DNA of 37,379 nucleotides from Elysia marginata (GCA_019649035.1 BMAT01001839.1:21543-58921); one strand, 5' to 3'; shown: positions 1-12,036, counted from the first letter of the stretch. The notes: generated by a model from the sequence alone, not told the origin. Numbers and translations are program-made.

Positions 1-944
1 TTCATTATTTTTAATGTTTCCTTGATCTGCTTCCCCGATTTTTACGTACGAGTAGTGAGACACGGTGCGTGTGCTTAAGGTCTCTATTGTCAAGTCAAAA
101 CATACTTGATTTGAAGCAAAATTTCCCCTGGTTGGCGCTCTGCCTCTGACATCTTCTAGCAACCGCGGTGAACTTGTTCAACTATAGGCTCGCTAAAGTA
201 GTGTAGAAACCATGTAGTGATTGAATCGAATATTCAACAAACTTTATGTTTTCATCTCACATATCATAAATTCAATTTTTAACGAGGCTTTTAAATTGTT
301 TTTATCTTTTTTTTCTTTGGAAGTGATAACAATGTGGTTATTGCAGGTCTAAGAGAGTTTACAATACTTGTTTTCCGAATATTCTTTATGCGACAATTGC
401 TTGCCTGAATTTCTAAAAAAAAAACAGAAAAAAACTCACACAATTGATTAATTCAAAGGTAAAAATAGCGTGTGTATTTTCAAGAGAAAACTTTATTCTT
501 TTAATGTAAATATTACTTTCTTCTGTGCTGACCTTTGTCTTCAAAATAAGCTGGTTAAGAGACAAAAACTGTTCTGTATACCATAAGTTCATGAGTGTTT
601 AGAAATAGAAAAAATAGAAGAGATAGGTGCAGTAAAAAAAGAAAAAAAAAACGATAGCGTTTACCTAAAAACATTTCTCATTTGCTTATTTTGCTAAATT
701 AAGGTTGGCCAAAACTGAAGGTCGTAAACGGAAAAAAATAGTTAATCAGACTTCTGTATGACTCTCGCTTAGAACGAGCTAACGTGACTTTATCCGGAGT
801 TTCTTAATACGAGGTCACATACATAGTTTATTTAGCGCAGCATGGGTGGTAATAAGGCTTTGACACTCAGCTATTGTCATGGCAGACGAACCAGGAATGT
901 TTTTTCTTCTGCTTTTTAAATTCAAGTCGGCTCTAGCAAGGCTC

Positions 945-1125
945 AAAACGTCAATGTTACGGCTTGCGGGCTTGGCTACTCAGCGCAGCAGAAAATCTTT
1001 GCCAGCTCATGTGTCGCAATGCTGCCCCAGTGTTTGCGACAATAGCAGTAATCTCTACACCTCTCCAAGACAAAAACCCAGTTGAAGGATCGAATCCAGG
1101 ATGACGCAAACGCTGACATTTCAAC
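945..1125 (-). mobile_element. Possible tRNA-derived SINE copy, diverged
   Basis: The minus strand carries a B-box-like GGATTCGATCC at 1097-1087, preceded by tRNA-like CAGCGTTTGCGTCATCCT. At 1059-1052, 27 bases past the B box, it has TGTAGAGA, matching the element at 20.06-20.29 kb in word, order and spacing. No clear A box or tail is seen. The short frames across it are not convincing genes. The reverse orientation also gives a B-box-like word (GGATCGAATCC), so the strand is uncertain. Confidence 0.35.
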
Positions 1126-1382
1126 AGAAAAAAAGAGAGTGCGTTTAAAAATAAAGGGAGGGAGACAAAAGTGAAAGCCGCTCTTAAGAATTGTGAAGCT
1201 TTCCAGTTATTATCGGTGTTATCCAATGCCAGTTGATGTTTTCATATTTTCTTCTCTTTGACATTTTGCGATCACACAGACTTTTCATTTAAAAGCCCGG
1301 CATCATCCATCAAGGGCATGTCTATTTACCTTCCTTTACCACTATCTTCTCTCTATCTCCCTCCCTCCATCTCTTTCAGTTT

Positions 1383-1480
1383 CTGTCTGTCTGAGTGACT
1401 GCTTGTATATCTGTCTGTCTGAGTGACTGCTTGTATATCTGTCTGTCTGAGTGACTGCTTGTATATCTGTCTGTCTGTCT
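1383..1480 (+). repeat. 28-bp minisatellite, about 3.5 copies
   Basis: The unit GAGTGACTGCTTGTATATCT plus CTGTCTGT starts at 1393, 1421 and 1449, an exact 28-base period with essentially no divergence, flanked by further TGTC repeats. Near-identity of copies implies recent expansion. Confidence 0.9.
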
Positions 1481-1655
1481 TTCTCTCTCAACTTGCAACT
1501 CCTTAAAACTCGAGTCGTTTTTGGCCTTTACAATCTTAATACAACACTACTACTTTTTCTGATAATACTTAAATACTATTAACATCATATTAAAAATTAC
1601 CATGATCATCATTGTCATAACCGAGAAGATTCAATAGTCCTCATGTGACTATATA

Positions 1656-1665
1656 TATCTCCCCC

Positions 1666-1721
<56 letters not shown>

Positions 1722-1737
1722 TTCTCTCTTTTTCTCT
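1656..1737 (+). repeat. (CT)n microsatellite
   Basis: This is an almost uninterrupted CT dinucleotide tract with occasional TTT interruptions, preceded by a short AT run. Confidence 0.9.
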
Positions 1738-2504
1738 ATTTTACCAATTAAAAAAACTGTCTATTAAAATAGCCCTTTATTCGAAACATATACAAAGCAA
1801 AACCTTCATCATAAAAGTATTTTTATAATTTCTGTGCTGCTTTTACTATTTTGACTTATTATTCTTAGTAGAAAATCACACCTGTGTGCCTTACTCGTAC
1901 TGTGAAAATTAACTTTCCAAGCTCAATGCATATGAAATAATAGACCTAAAACTTTCTATTGTTCATGCCCAAGAGCAAACTCATACAAACTAGTTCGTCT
2001 TTATGTGAGAGTGTGCCTCAAAATTTGGTCAACCCAGGCGAGGCCCTAACTTCTGTCTTGTCACATGAGGTGTTCTTAACCAATGGCTGATTAAGGTTTG
2101 AACAAGTCCCCGCTATGCCCAAGTAAGGAGAGGCATTAGTGCTCACTTCTTGATGACGTAATCTGATAAAGCTGTTTCTTAAAATCTTTATAAAAAGGCA
2201 TAGAATAAATAGGTGAGTCAACAACTGCTGGATTTAAAAATGATTGGCATATTTTAAGTTAAAATTTGATGTGGAGAAAAGTTGTCGAATGTCTTTCCTC
2301 ATCCCCTTTAAGCAACTTAATCGGAAAAATTGAATCGCACCAAACGCAACCATTGAATCCAGAGGTACAACAAATTTTAGCCCTATACAACAAACACAGA
2401 GAATAAAGAATAACATTTTAGCTATGACTCGAATGAATAATCAATCTAGAAATGAGAATGAATAAATGGGAAAGCCATTTCTCAATCAAATGATTTTTAA
2501 ATTT
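1738..2504. other. No gene seen
   Basis: This is AT-rich unique-looking sequence. Two minus-strand frames of 60-68 codons lie here without recognisable domains and are expected by chance. Confidence 0.6.
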
Positions 2505-2613
2505 ATGAAATTAGCAGTGAAGAGAAGAAAGCTTTTGGTGGAATAGCCCGAAGTATGCTTTTTCTTAGTATGTTTCGAACCTTCGACATATTGCAGCCTC
2601 TGCACCTACTGCC
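2505..2613 (+). repeat. Dispersed repeat, copy 1 (pairs with 15648-15755)
   Basis: Over about 108 bp this segment aligns in order with 15648-15755. Shared landmarks are ATGAAA-TTAGCAGT, a GTGGAAT block, CTTAGTATG-TTC-AACCTTCGA-AT and a terminal TCTG/ACTGCC. TTTCGAACC inside it looks like a decayed tRNA B box, so a SINE origin is possible. Identity is moderate with small indels; the outer ends are not sharply defined. Confidence 0.6.
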
Positions 2614-2964
2614 TTGCAACTGAGAGAAACATAGCTAATTATTTGTCGCCTCCAAGCTTCCTAAAAAAGAAGTTTCATGGATGAATAGCGCTTTTGTCCT
2701 TTAAATGCCCTAATGAGTCATAGAGACGATGAATAATCAATTATTTAGTAGACTGTATACATTCCTGATAAACATGATTTTTAAACATACTAGCCACCTC
2801 GCCCTTTCTAAAACCGTGAAAATTAACTATGATTGACACATTTTGGCAAGAGTTTTAACACAATCTCATTCATTTCTAAGCATGTTTTAAGCATGAGTTT
2901 TGAGTTGACATTAAGCTATCCTTCAGTACATCCACTTGCATAGAACCAAAAGAAAACTTTGCCT

Positions 2965-3900
2965 ATATTTTTTTCTTCTGCCCCTTTTCTATACCCCTTT
3001 CCTTCTCCCTTTCCCCCCCTGTAAAAGTCTTAGTATAAGATTAGCAGTCTATGTAATGTAAAATGACTCCTTGTCACTATAGTTTTCTATAATTTTTTAT
3101 GTTCTGGCTTTCTCTCTCAAAAAGTTGTATTCCGTATCTTTTTCTTTTGAAACGAACTGTTTTACCTCTCTTCTCCCCTTTTCTCGGTCTCTCTATCTCT
3201 TCCCATTCCATCCCAATGAATATTTTTTTGTTTAAGAGGAAAACGCCCTGGCGCTGATTTCTTTTATCTAAAAACGAAAACCTCTCTGTTTCCTCTTTTT
3301 CTATTTCTTTCTTCTCCTTTACGTCGTCCGTCTCAGTTCCTTTACGTTTTCTTCATTCCTCTCTTTTTCTACCCCTCCTACCATTTCCACACGTTTTTTT
3401 CTTCTCTTCAACCCTTATTACTGTTTACAAAACTATTTTGATAGATTAGATACATATCTTTTCTAAATAAAGTTTTGTGGTGTTCTTTATCTGTTTTCAA
3501 TCGATTTTATATTTTGATTTTAAATCTATGCGCTCAATAACTTTTTTTATCTTTCCTTCCGGTTCTTTTTATTTGTATGTCTGTCTGGTGTCTTTCTGTA
3601 AAAAATTATCTGTAAGTTTTCTGTCTGACTGTCTGTCTGTGTGTTTGTCTCTCTCTCTCTCTCTCACTCTCTCTCTCTCTCTCTCTCTCTCACTTTTTTC
3701 TGGGTTTGACCCTTTCTTCAATATACTGTCCTGTTTTTATGCGAGACTTAACACCTTGATTTCCCCTCTCAATATCCTTCCTTTTTCGATCTCAATTTTC
3801 TCCTTTTTCTCTATGTTCTCATCTTCTCAACTCTCTGTGTGCTATCAGTCCGGCCACGTTTTTTCCACTTAACATCCCCACCCTTCTCCTCCCCCGGTTT
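2965..3900 (+). repeat. Pyrimidine-rich domain with (CT)n core
   Basis: The + strand is strongly C+T biased for about 0.9 kb, with a (CT)n/(TGTC)n core at about 3620-3693. A 131-codon frame through it is low-complexity Ser/Leu/Phe from the repeat and not a gene. The length suits triplex-forming (H-DNA) sequence. Confidence 0.75.
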
Positions 3901-3978
3901 CTTTTTTCGTATCTACTAAATCATAACGCCATTTTAACGAATTTTAATGGAGTTGAAATAAAGTTCATCTTTTCCATG

Positions 3979-4051
3979 TCTTCTTCTTCTTCTTCTTCTT
4001 CTTCTTCTTCTTCTTCTTCTTCTTCTCCTTCTTCTTCTTCTTCTTCTTCTT
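3979..4051 (+). repeat. (TTC)n trinucleotide microsatellite, about 24 units
   Basis: This is a TTC/CTT tract of about 73 bp with a single interruption (TCC). It is the (GAA)n type on the other strand, a known triplex-prone repeat. Confidence 0.95.
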
Positions 4052-5677
4052 AAAGGTCTACTTTTAGTTTTGGATATGGATCTCTGTTTCGGTTAAATGT
4101 AATTGATGTCAAGACCTAGATATATATAGCTTCGGTTTCTTTATGGGTGTACATTTGTCTACAGTTCCCTTTCCTATACTATTTTTAAGCTCCAAACCTT
4201 TGCATAAAAAAGCGAAGCTTTTTACGTTAATTTTTTTCAAATTTTAGGCATTAGGGAATTCCAAAGAAAAACTGAACTTGGAAATTAATTTTGTAAACTT
4301 TATTGTTTTGCCAGGCAATGTTGAACCTTGTTGAACATTGCCTATTATTCGATTTTTGGCCGAGATGTTATGCCGATTCAAATTTTAAAGGTCGAAAAAT
4401 ATCTCACTAACGCTGTTGCAAATTATTAAAGGTTGCTGTCTTTAAAAAAACACATTTGAGGCTCTGAGTTGTCCCTCATTCAAGGAGAAAATACGAACAG
4501 TTTTGATCTTAAAGTTTTATAATAAGATCGTTACTTGCAGTAGTGATAAGTTAAAAAATTGTTAGGTATAGTATCCCAGCTCTAATAGTACAAACAAAAC
4601 AAGTAAACTATCGGCCGTACGTTTTTCTTGCAGCGAAGTTAAAAGTCCCTTACAAGTTTTCTTTTATCTTTGTAACATTTATGTGCTAAAGAGGTATAAA
4701 ATTCCTCATTCATTAAACTTTTTGCCTCTACCCGCTCTTTACACCAACTCTCCGTATCCAATTAGAATCTCTTATCGCCTCCTCCTTGTTCATGAAAGCT
4801 TTCCACAATATGCGCTTCTTTTCTCCGCAGACTTTCGAAGGTGTTGCATTTCGCTTCCGAATTTCTCTTAAATATCCGCAGAAAAATCGATCTACGAAGT
4901 CCCGCAGTTCCCTCAAGGTCTGGACTATTCAAACCGCTCTTTTCAAAGGACCGCATCTCTCATGGGGACATCTGAAATCAAAGCAATGACGCTACTTGAA
5001 TGTTAAAGGGTGGAAAGAGTTTGTCTGAGAATTACTGTCAGTATGTACTTATTGAATTGATCTTACCATCGTCCATTTAGAAGAGCTTTGTTCTTCATTG
5101 TCAACGAGCCTCTGAAGATAAAATTTGCTCCGGTGGTACTTATTCATCTATCTTAGTTAGTTCCTTGCTTACTTTATACTGACGGAAACCGAGTTTACCA
5201 TCTTTCCGACGAATCCTATCGGTAAGTATGTACATCTATCTATCTTAATATAATATATCCACCTCTACACTTCTGAAACTTTATATCTGCCTATATATAT
5301 AGCTATCTAATTATCTAACAATGATATTTCTTGTTTTTCTATGTTTTGTCTTAACGAAAGAACACATCTGCCACTGTGTACATACAATGTAAAAGCATTT
5401 GTCACATTCTTCTAAGGGTGTTTCAGATTGTTAGCTTAATTCTCAATCATGAAAGAAAGAACATTCGAAGAATGACTTCAAAATAGAAAATAAAAACGAG
5501 TGAAAGCATGCAGACTTAGACGGTGCACACTAAACAGTAGCTAGCGATGAGCGCAAAGGTATCTAGGGAAAATACAAGTGTTTTCAGTTTTCTTGTACCT
5601 CACAAAGACAATATCGGCGTGCCGAACAAGGCAATATAGAAAAATATTTTGATATTTGACTTTATATAACGTTAATT
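4052..5677. other. No recognised gene; multi-frame-open patch at 4690-4990
   Basis: Between 4690 and 4990 several frames on both strands lack stops and GC is higher than in the flanks. The minus-strand frame is Arg/Lys-rich (REIRKRNATPSKVCGEKK). No family is recognised, and openness in opposing frames argues for composition rather than coding. The remainder is AT-rich without features. Confidence 0.45.
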
Positions 5678-5689
5678 GTGCAAATTAGA

Positions 5690-6354
5690 TCAAAGATAAA
5701 TAGATCAGAAGGAAAGAAAGAAAGATGGGAAAGAAAAGGGAGAGCGAGAGGAGGGGAGAAGCAGAAGAAGATAGCAAATGAAATGGGTGAGATTGGGCTA
5801 GCCAGTTTAGGGAAATCTATCGACAGATATCATAATGATGAGAGTAAAAGCACACACTACTCAAGGGAAAATTTCCACGGCCATCTGGTGTGAGTGATAA
5901 ACAGTCACGCGATGCTGCTAAGAAGCTAAGAGATGAGAAAGTGAGAGAAACAGACGAAGGGAGTTAGGGATTGAGAGATGAAGAGAGACATAGAGGACAT
6001 GTGTGTGATGGTGTGTGTGTGTGAGAGAGAGAAGGCACATTATTTTGAGATTTTTGTACTCATAATATTTTATGAGCGTAAAAACTTTAAGAGAGAAAAG
6101 ATGTTCCTAAGGCAAGGCCAAAAAAAGTTGACTAAAACGGAGAGAAAGCGGCATATAACAAGTATGAAGGTAAATGAATTGAAGGACAGAAGAAGAACAA
6201 ATATAGATGCTTGTCAGTACTTTGGAAGTAAGATTTAGAGATAGGTTAGTAGATAAATAGATGGATAGGTAGATAGATAATTAAATTGACAGATAAATAG
6301 ATAAATAAACAGAAAAAGGTAGATGAGTAGATAGGCATATTGATAGAGATAGAT

Positions 6355-6385
<31 letters not shown>

Positions 6386-6763
6386 TAGACAGACAGATAG
6401 TTGGATAGAGAGATAGATAGATCGATAGAAAATTTAAAGATAATATGGAATCAACTAGCTTCCTGATCCAATGTCCCATACAACGGTGTTTCGTGTCCCT
6501 GTGGACAGTGGAAAAGGTCCGGTCTTGTTGAAATTACACCGTAGGTGACGTTTTATGTCAACAAAAGTTTCTTGGAGACATAGTTTACGAATTTGGTAGT
6601 CTAAAGTGTAGGGTTTCAGATTTTTTCAATTAAAGAGTGCAGATGTATAGACAGAGAGATAGATAGATAGATAGATAAATATATATAGAGAGAGACAGGC
6701 AGGCAGACAGACAGATAAAGAGACAAAGTGAGAGATAGAGACAAAGAAATAGAGTGAGTGAGA

Positions 6764-6813
<50 letters not shown>

Positions 6814-6860
6814 AGGAGAGATAAGGAAAGAAGGAGATATAGAGAGAACTGAATTGAAGG
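5690..6860 (+). repeat. Purine-rich domain with (GATA)n, (AGAC)n and (GA)n arrays
   Basis: The + strand is G+A rich, opposite to the pyrimidine-rich domain upstream. Degenerate (GATA)n spans about 6236-6430 and 6650-6690, (AGAC)n is near 6693-6715, and (GA)n is at 6769-6812. A 220-bp non-repetitive island (6431-6647) separates the GATA arrays. Frames here are repeat artefacts. Confidence 0.8.
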
Positions 6861-8090
6861 GACCCTAATAGAATTTGATTTTAAAAGGTTTAAATGTTAA
6901 ACTGCATTGTTAGGTCTGGTGTCTATCAAATTCCATTTCTGTCCAATTTTGTTTGGTTAAGAGAAGCATTGTCAACTAAGTTTATTTCTATTTGTTGTAC
7001 GTTGAGGTGTTGCAAAAATGATTGTGCTATTGACATTTTCTTTTCTCACGTGTCCATCTTGATGCTTTTACTGTATATCAAAATGTAAAGCCCCGTATCT
7101 TGTTTTGGTGAGGCCGTGTGCCTTCTAACGTGTACCTGACTACCTGATTAAAAAAAAAAATTTTTGAGTTTTCGTAACGCATTGCATTTATCCTTCTTCT
7201 GCTGCTTATTTTTTTTTAAAGCTCGCTTTTATAGAAATATTTGGAAGGCGTTTTTTTTTTATAAAACTTAAGCCTATTAAAGTTGAAAACAGTCTTTTTG
7301 TTATATACTATTGGAATGTATTCTCTGCGGAGATTTATGAGTTAAATTAATTACGTGAAAATTTTCTGATCTACTAAAAATTGTGAAAGAAAGCACCAAC
7401 TATAGACCCTTTTAATATGGTTTCGATTTCAACATCCTACCGCAGTTATAGTTGCATAATAATGGTGTACCGTTTTGTTAATAATATGCCTAAATCTGCA
7501 CAGCTAAGTCAATGATTTAAAAAATATAAGTAGAAACGTAGAAAAAAAAATGTACAAGATTTCGTAGGAGGTACATAACCTCCCCCTTTTTGCAAGAAGC
7601 TGTGACGCGAAAAAAAAAGGAAAAGAACGGCTATAAACTTGTGTCCCTAGTTGTAGAGAAGGAAGAAAGTGAGAGGTAAGCCTACGGTATCTTTTAACTA
7701 ACCCACAGTAAAATTTCTTAAAGTTATAATGTGTCGTAGATATACGTCGAGACGCCACCATGACCATGATGTCGTTACCATGTCATCCAAGCCCAGATGT
7801 AAATAATTATGCACACAATGTTAGTTTGATCTTCTCTTCGTTTTTTGGTTCGAGTTGAAACATCAGCAATCTCAAAAACATTTCTCAGAGCCGGCCTTCC
7901 AAAATCTAGTGTTAAACCTAAGGGACTGAAAGACGATGTGTTCAATTCGGGTATTTGGCCGGCATAAGTAAAGAAAACATCTCGATCTATGCAAATTCAG
8001 ACTTAAGCTTTACGTCTATATCTAAACAAAAGAAACTAGGCCACAGTTTAGAGCAACCTATTTGAATAAAAAAAAAACCAGAAATCGATT
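6861..8090. other. No gene seen
   Basis: This is AT-rich sequence with homopolymer A and T runs. Small frames of 64-87 codons have no recognisable features. Confidence 0.6.
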
Positions 8091-8118
8091 AATAAAGAAA
8101 GAGAGAGAGAAAGAGATA

Positions 8119-8158
<40 letters not shown>

Positions 8159-8345
8159 TGCGGGGAGCGGTAACAAGACGCCATCAATTTGAGAGAATGA
8201 GGAATAAGATGTGCTCGAAGCAAGGTCAGGAAGGTATATAAATGGGACTAGGATAGATAGGAAGAGAATAAATGTATAAGGGAGAGTAAAATAAGCAGAT
8301 ACGAGAAAAAATAAAGACAGTAATAGAAAGAAAAAGATAAGCTTA
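8091..8345 (+). repeat. (GA)n microsatellite and purine-rich flank
   Basis: GA dinucleotides run from about 8098 to 8150, ending in a run of G (8151-8158). Purine-rich sequence continues to about 8345 on the + strand. Confidence 0.85.
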
Positions 8346-8659
8346 AGGAAAGAAGAAGACGAAATCGAGATGGCCTACATTGTATGAGCACAGACTCAGT
8401 GGTATAAGGACCGGAAGGGAGACGACTTTTGATAAAGCCCAGCCCCGACTGTGTTGGGCGTAGTTTAAACAGTAAATACAAATAACAGAAGGATAAAGTC
8501 TTTATTATGTATAGTTTTTAGTCCTAATGGTTTTGTTTAGTATGGTACACACATGGGAAACATTGAGAATTCCCGAAACGGAAGTTCTGATCTTGTTAAA
8601 TCAAAGAATTACTTATGCCTCTCTTATTGCCCCCATCTCTGTCTCTGCCTACTTATCAT

Positions 8660-8950
8660 TCTATTAGTCTTGGTTACATTGTCTGTCTGTCACTCTGTCT
8701 CTGTCTCTGTATGTCTGTTTATCTGTCTGTCTTTGTCAGTCTGTCTGTCTGTATTTCTCTCTGACTCTGCCTGTTTCTGTCTCGCTATCTGTCTCTGTCT
8801 GTCTGTTCATCTGTCTGTATTTGTCTGTCTGTATGTCTCTCTGACTCTGTCTGTCTCTGTCTCTGTCTGACTCTCTGTCTCTGTCTATCTGTTTATCTGT
8901 CTGTATTTGTCTGTCTGTATGTCTTTCTGACTCTGTCTTCTCTGTCTATC
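8660..8950 (+). repeat. (TGTC)n-derived satellite with 86-88 bp higher-order period
   Basis: CTGTCTGTAT/CTTTG-type words recur at 8723, 8811 and 8897, giving 88- and 86-base periods. The last two copies share a run from CTGTCTGTATTTGTCTGTCT through CTGACTCTGTCT with one difference. A 105-codon frame through the array is repeat-derived and not a gene. Confidence 0.8.
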
Positions 8951-9440
8951 TCTTTTCCTCCCCTCTTTCGTTCTACCCTCTTACCGTTTACCTCACTGTC
9001 TCCTCTCGTGTCTCACTGTCTCCTCTCGTTTTTTCGGACTCTCAGTATTTCTCCGTCTCCCTCTTCACTGTGTTTTCCTTTTTTACACTCTTTCTTTATC
9101 ATTGTCATTCTCACATCTATTTCCATGAAACCATGCTACTATGTCCAAATACCTACATTGCTAGTCTTTTCCCCCCAATACCACCTCCCCGTGTGTCTTG
9201 AACGTTACGACATCAAAGTCCTTCTTTCTTCATGCCTTCTATCTTTCTGTCTATATAACTATCTTTGTCCCCGTCTGTCTTTAGTTTCCCTCTCCGTTAC
9301 TTTCTTTTCCGCGATAACTCTTTTTTCGTTTCTTTTTATCTTTCTCCTGAAACATAATTTTTTGTGGCTCTCAACTTCTTCTCCGCTCTCTGTATCTGAT
9401 TGTTCTGTCTCCTCTGTCGTTGGCTTTCCATGAATGACCG
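8951..9440 (+). repeat. Pyrimidine-rich stretch
   Basis: The + strand is C+T rich without a fixed unit, apart from a short direct repeat CACTGTCTCCTCTCGT at 8993 and 9013. A 141-codon frame crosses it but is Ser/Leu/Phe-biased, low in complexity and unlikely to be a gene. Confidence 0.6.
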
Positions 9441-10200
9441 CAATTCTTCGCTCAACTCCCGTCTTGTCAGAGAGCCTGAGGCCAGTGGGCACATCTCATT
9501 ATCTCGATTCATTAATTTGATTACAGCTTATCACCCACCGCTTATAACACACCGAACCGATACGTCATACATTCCTATGCTTTCCTGGAGATCCAGCACT
9601 CGTTCTTAATCAGCTTTTTCCAATAATGTTTTTCCATGTTTGTCTCATTTCTTTCTGCATTTATTATTTTTCAACGCCTCTAATGTTCATAGTTTAACAA
9701 CAAACTGCTTTTCATAAATTTTATATTTTTTTGTTTTTAATTTTTTAATGATTTTAATGTTTTTTAATACACTAACTGAATTGGCCGTTCTACGGACTTA
9801 AAAGCTATCTATAATTAACTTATCAACATTTTGATAAGCTTTGCAACACAACCTCAGTAAAGCTTGCTTTTCACTCTTTGCAATATACACATTTGTTTTT
9901 GGTAAAGCTATTTGTCTTTTATCTACACATATCTATAAAAAAGGTACTTAACTCCCCCCCCCCCTTACATTTCTTCCGCCCCTTCTCGTAAGCTGTGCTT
10001 CCAGTCTTCTTTCCACCGGTCAAACATCAGAATAAGATGTCAAAGATATATATTCTGGATTTCTCTCTTATAAAAAGAAATTCACACGTCACAACACCGT
10101 CTTTTATCCCTGACTATCTCTCTTCCGTATTATTTCTCTCTACGAATGGCCAAGGGCCTTTTTCTTTTATCCTTCTGGCTCTTAGAAACATTTAAATTAT
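9441..10200. other. No gene seen
   Basis: This is AT-rich sequence with a short C run near 9953-9964 and nothing recognisable. Confidence 0.6.
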
Positions 10201-10481
10201 CTTTTAATTTGAACAGCCCTCCTCTCTTTTTTCTCTGCCTGTCTCTTTCTCCCATTCAATGCTACCCCTCATTTCCTCATAGTCTCTCCTCTCTCTTTCT
10301 CTCACCCTGTTCCTATCTCAACGCGCTTTTTTCTTTTTTTTCCTCTAACAACACTATACGAACTATTTAAACGTAATTAAATTAATATGTTTTAGTCATA
10401 AATCTATATTTTTAGTGATTTTCTTTTTTTGTCTGTCTTTTAATTTCAAATCTAAACGTTTTCCCCTTGTCTACCCCCTCC

Positions 10482-10521
<40 letters not shown>

Positions 10522-10604
10522 ATTTCTCTCTCTCTCTTTCCGTGTTTGTCTCTTATTCTATCTCATTCTACCTACCTTTTTGTCCGTCTTTCTAAATAAC
10601 CCTT
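10201..10604 (+). repeat. Pyrimidine-rich stretch with (CT)n at about 10479-10540
   Basis: This is a C+T-rich + strand with a CT dinucleotide core leading into the gapped (CTAT)n array. Frames are low-complexity Ser/Leu. Confidence 0.8.
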
Positions 10605-10710
10605 TATCTATCTATCTANNNNNNNNNNNNNNNNNNNNNNNNNNNNNNNNNNNNNNNNNNNNNNNNNNNNNNNNNNNNNNNNNNTCTATCTATCTATCTA
10701 TCTATCTATA
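10605..10710 (+). repeat. (CTAT)n microsatellite containing an assembly gap
   Basis: CTAT units flank 66 undetermined bases (10619-10684) on both sides, so the gap lies inside the array and its true length is unknown. Confidence 0.9.
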
Positions 10711-10828
10711 TATAAATAGAATCATTTATCAAAAAAAGCTGTTCTTAGGGTATATAGAATAGGAAAATGTGTATTTCTGGAACTAGATCTAGGTTTTAAA
10801 ATATAGATCAAAGTTTTAAAATATAGAT

Positions 10829-10892
10829 CCGTGTTTTTTTGCCTTTTAATATTTCTTAACATTATTAATTTTTTATAAAAATAATATTTTTG
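10829..10892 (+). repeat. Dispersed 62-bp AT-rich repeat, copy 1 (pairs with 12037-12096)
   Basis: A segment around TTTTAATATTTCTTAACATTATTAATTT and ATAAAAATAATATT recurs almost unchanged 1.2 kb downstream. Both copies begin with CCGTGT. Just before copy 1, a 20-bp unit (GTTTTAAAATATAGATC core) occurs twice in tandem from about 10791. The function is unknown and may simply mark two copies of an interspersed element. Confidence 0.65.
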
Positions 10893-10904
10893 ATAAATTG
10901 TTGA

Positions 10905-12036
10905 TCTTTCTATCCATCTATCAATCTATCTATCCATCTATTTATTGATTATGATCTACCTTCCTATGTCAAGAGCCTAGACACAGTGTTTCTTGGATGA
11001 CTCCATTCCTCAGTAGGCGTCATATGGGAAGTGCCGTAAAGTTACTCAGGAGGCGAGGTGAAGAGTTCCTTTCTATCTATCTATCTAAATTGGCCCACAT
11101 TGCCCAGTTTATAATTTCTGCACTACAATGGATTGCCATTTTCTATCTTCATTTTGTCACCGTTATAACTATTTTCCTCTAGATTTTTTTCTTCGCAAAT
11201 CTACAATTCTCTCTCATAATATAACATAATTTTATTACAACCTAATTTTCACAACCTGTTTTCTTCGCTTTTACGCTCTTTCTATTCTCTTTTTCCCTAT
11301 GTGTTCTCAACTTATGCATTCTCTCCCCTTATGCTATTAGTCCGGTTAGAGTTTTTCTCAGCACCCCGTTTCTCGCCTCCACAATTATCTACCAGTCTCT
11401 ATACTTTCTCTTCTCCTCCCTACCTTTCCGGCAGTATATTGCCAGAAATAAGACATCTTTCTCTTTTCTTCCTCTCTTCACTTAAATCCAGATCAAGAAT
11501 ATAGATATTGTAGTGCTGTGAATACTATTAATAGTTAGAAACCCTTTCCGTCTGTTCTAGTTCTTCACCTCAATCTACATCATATGCAACCACTTTCATG
11601 TTGCCGATAGTTAAAATTATAATTTCTCGATTCTATCAGCCAGTCTCATTTAATGTAGTGTTTTATTTGAGATGATTACAACTTATTCTAGCAAAAACAT
11701 ATGACCAAAAAATTGTAATAGACATGGTGCAAAACCAATTTCAGAACACCTTCGTTATTTAAATCGTAACTTATTACTTCTCTCTTGACTGTTTCTTTTA
11801 CTATAAAAATAGTTTTACACCCTTAAATAGTTTTTACTCTTTTCGCTTTGAATTCTTGAATTCACTGGTTTGGAAGGAAAAACTACGCCTTTTCCAATCT
11901 TCACGACAGTTTACAACATTAGGCCACATTTCACCACACATATATGGCCTAGAAATGCTTAAGGTAGTTTGTCCTAATCTTTACTCTTTTATTAATTAAA
12001 GTAAGCCTACAAAAATTAGATGTTCTTTAGAAAAAA
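10905..12036. other. No gene seen; scattered (CTAT)n remnants
   Basis: Imperfect CTAT/CCAT units occur at about 10906-10945 and 11071-11087. Pyrimidine-rich sequence runs from about 11270 to 11480. No frame is convincing. Confidence 0.6.

Noticed and set aside
3477-3872. 131-codon + frame
   Set aside because: Its middle is Ser-Leu repeats from a (CT)n microsatellite, and the flanks are equally biased.
4313-4343. Perfect 10-bp inverted repeat AGGCAATGTT/AACATTGCCT with 11-base loop
   Set aside because: About one such hairpin is expected by chance in 37 kb, and there is no supporting context.
9008-9433. 141-codon + frame with hydrophobic character
   Set aside because: It is translated from pyrimidine-rich DNA, and its Ser/Leu/Phe bias is a composition artefact.
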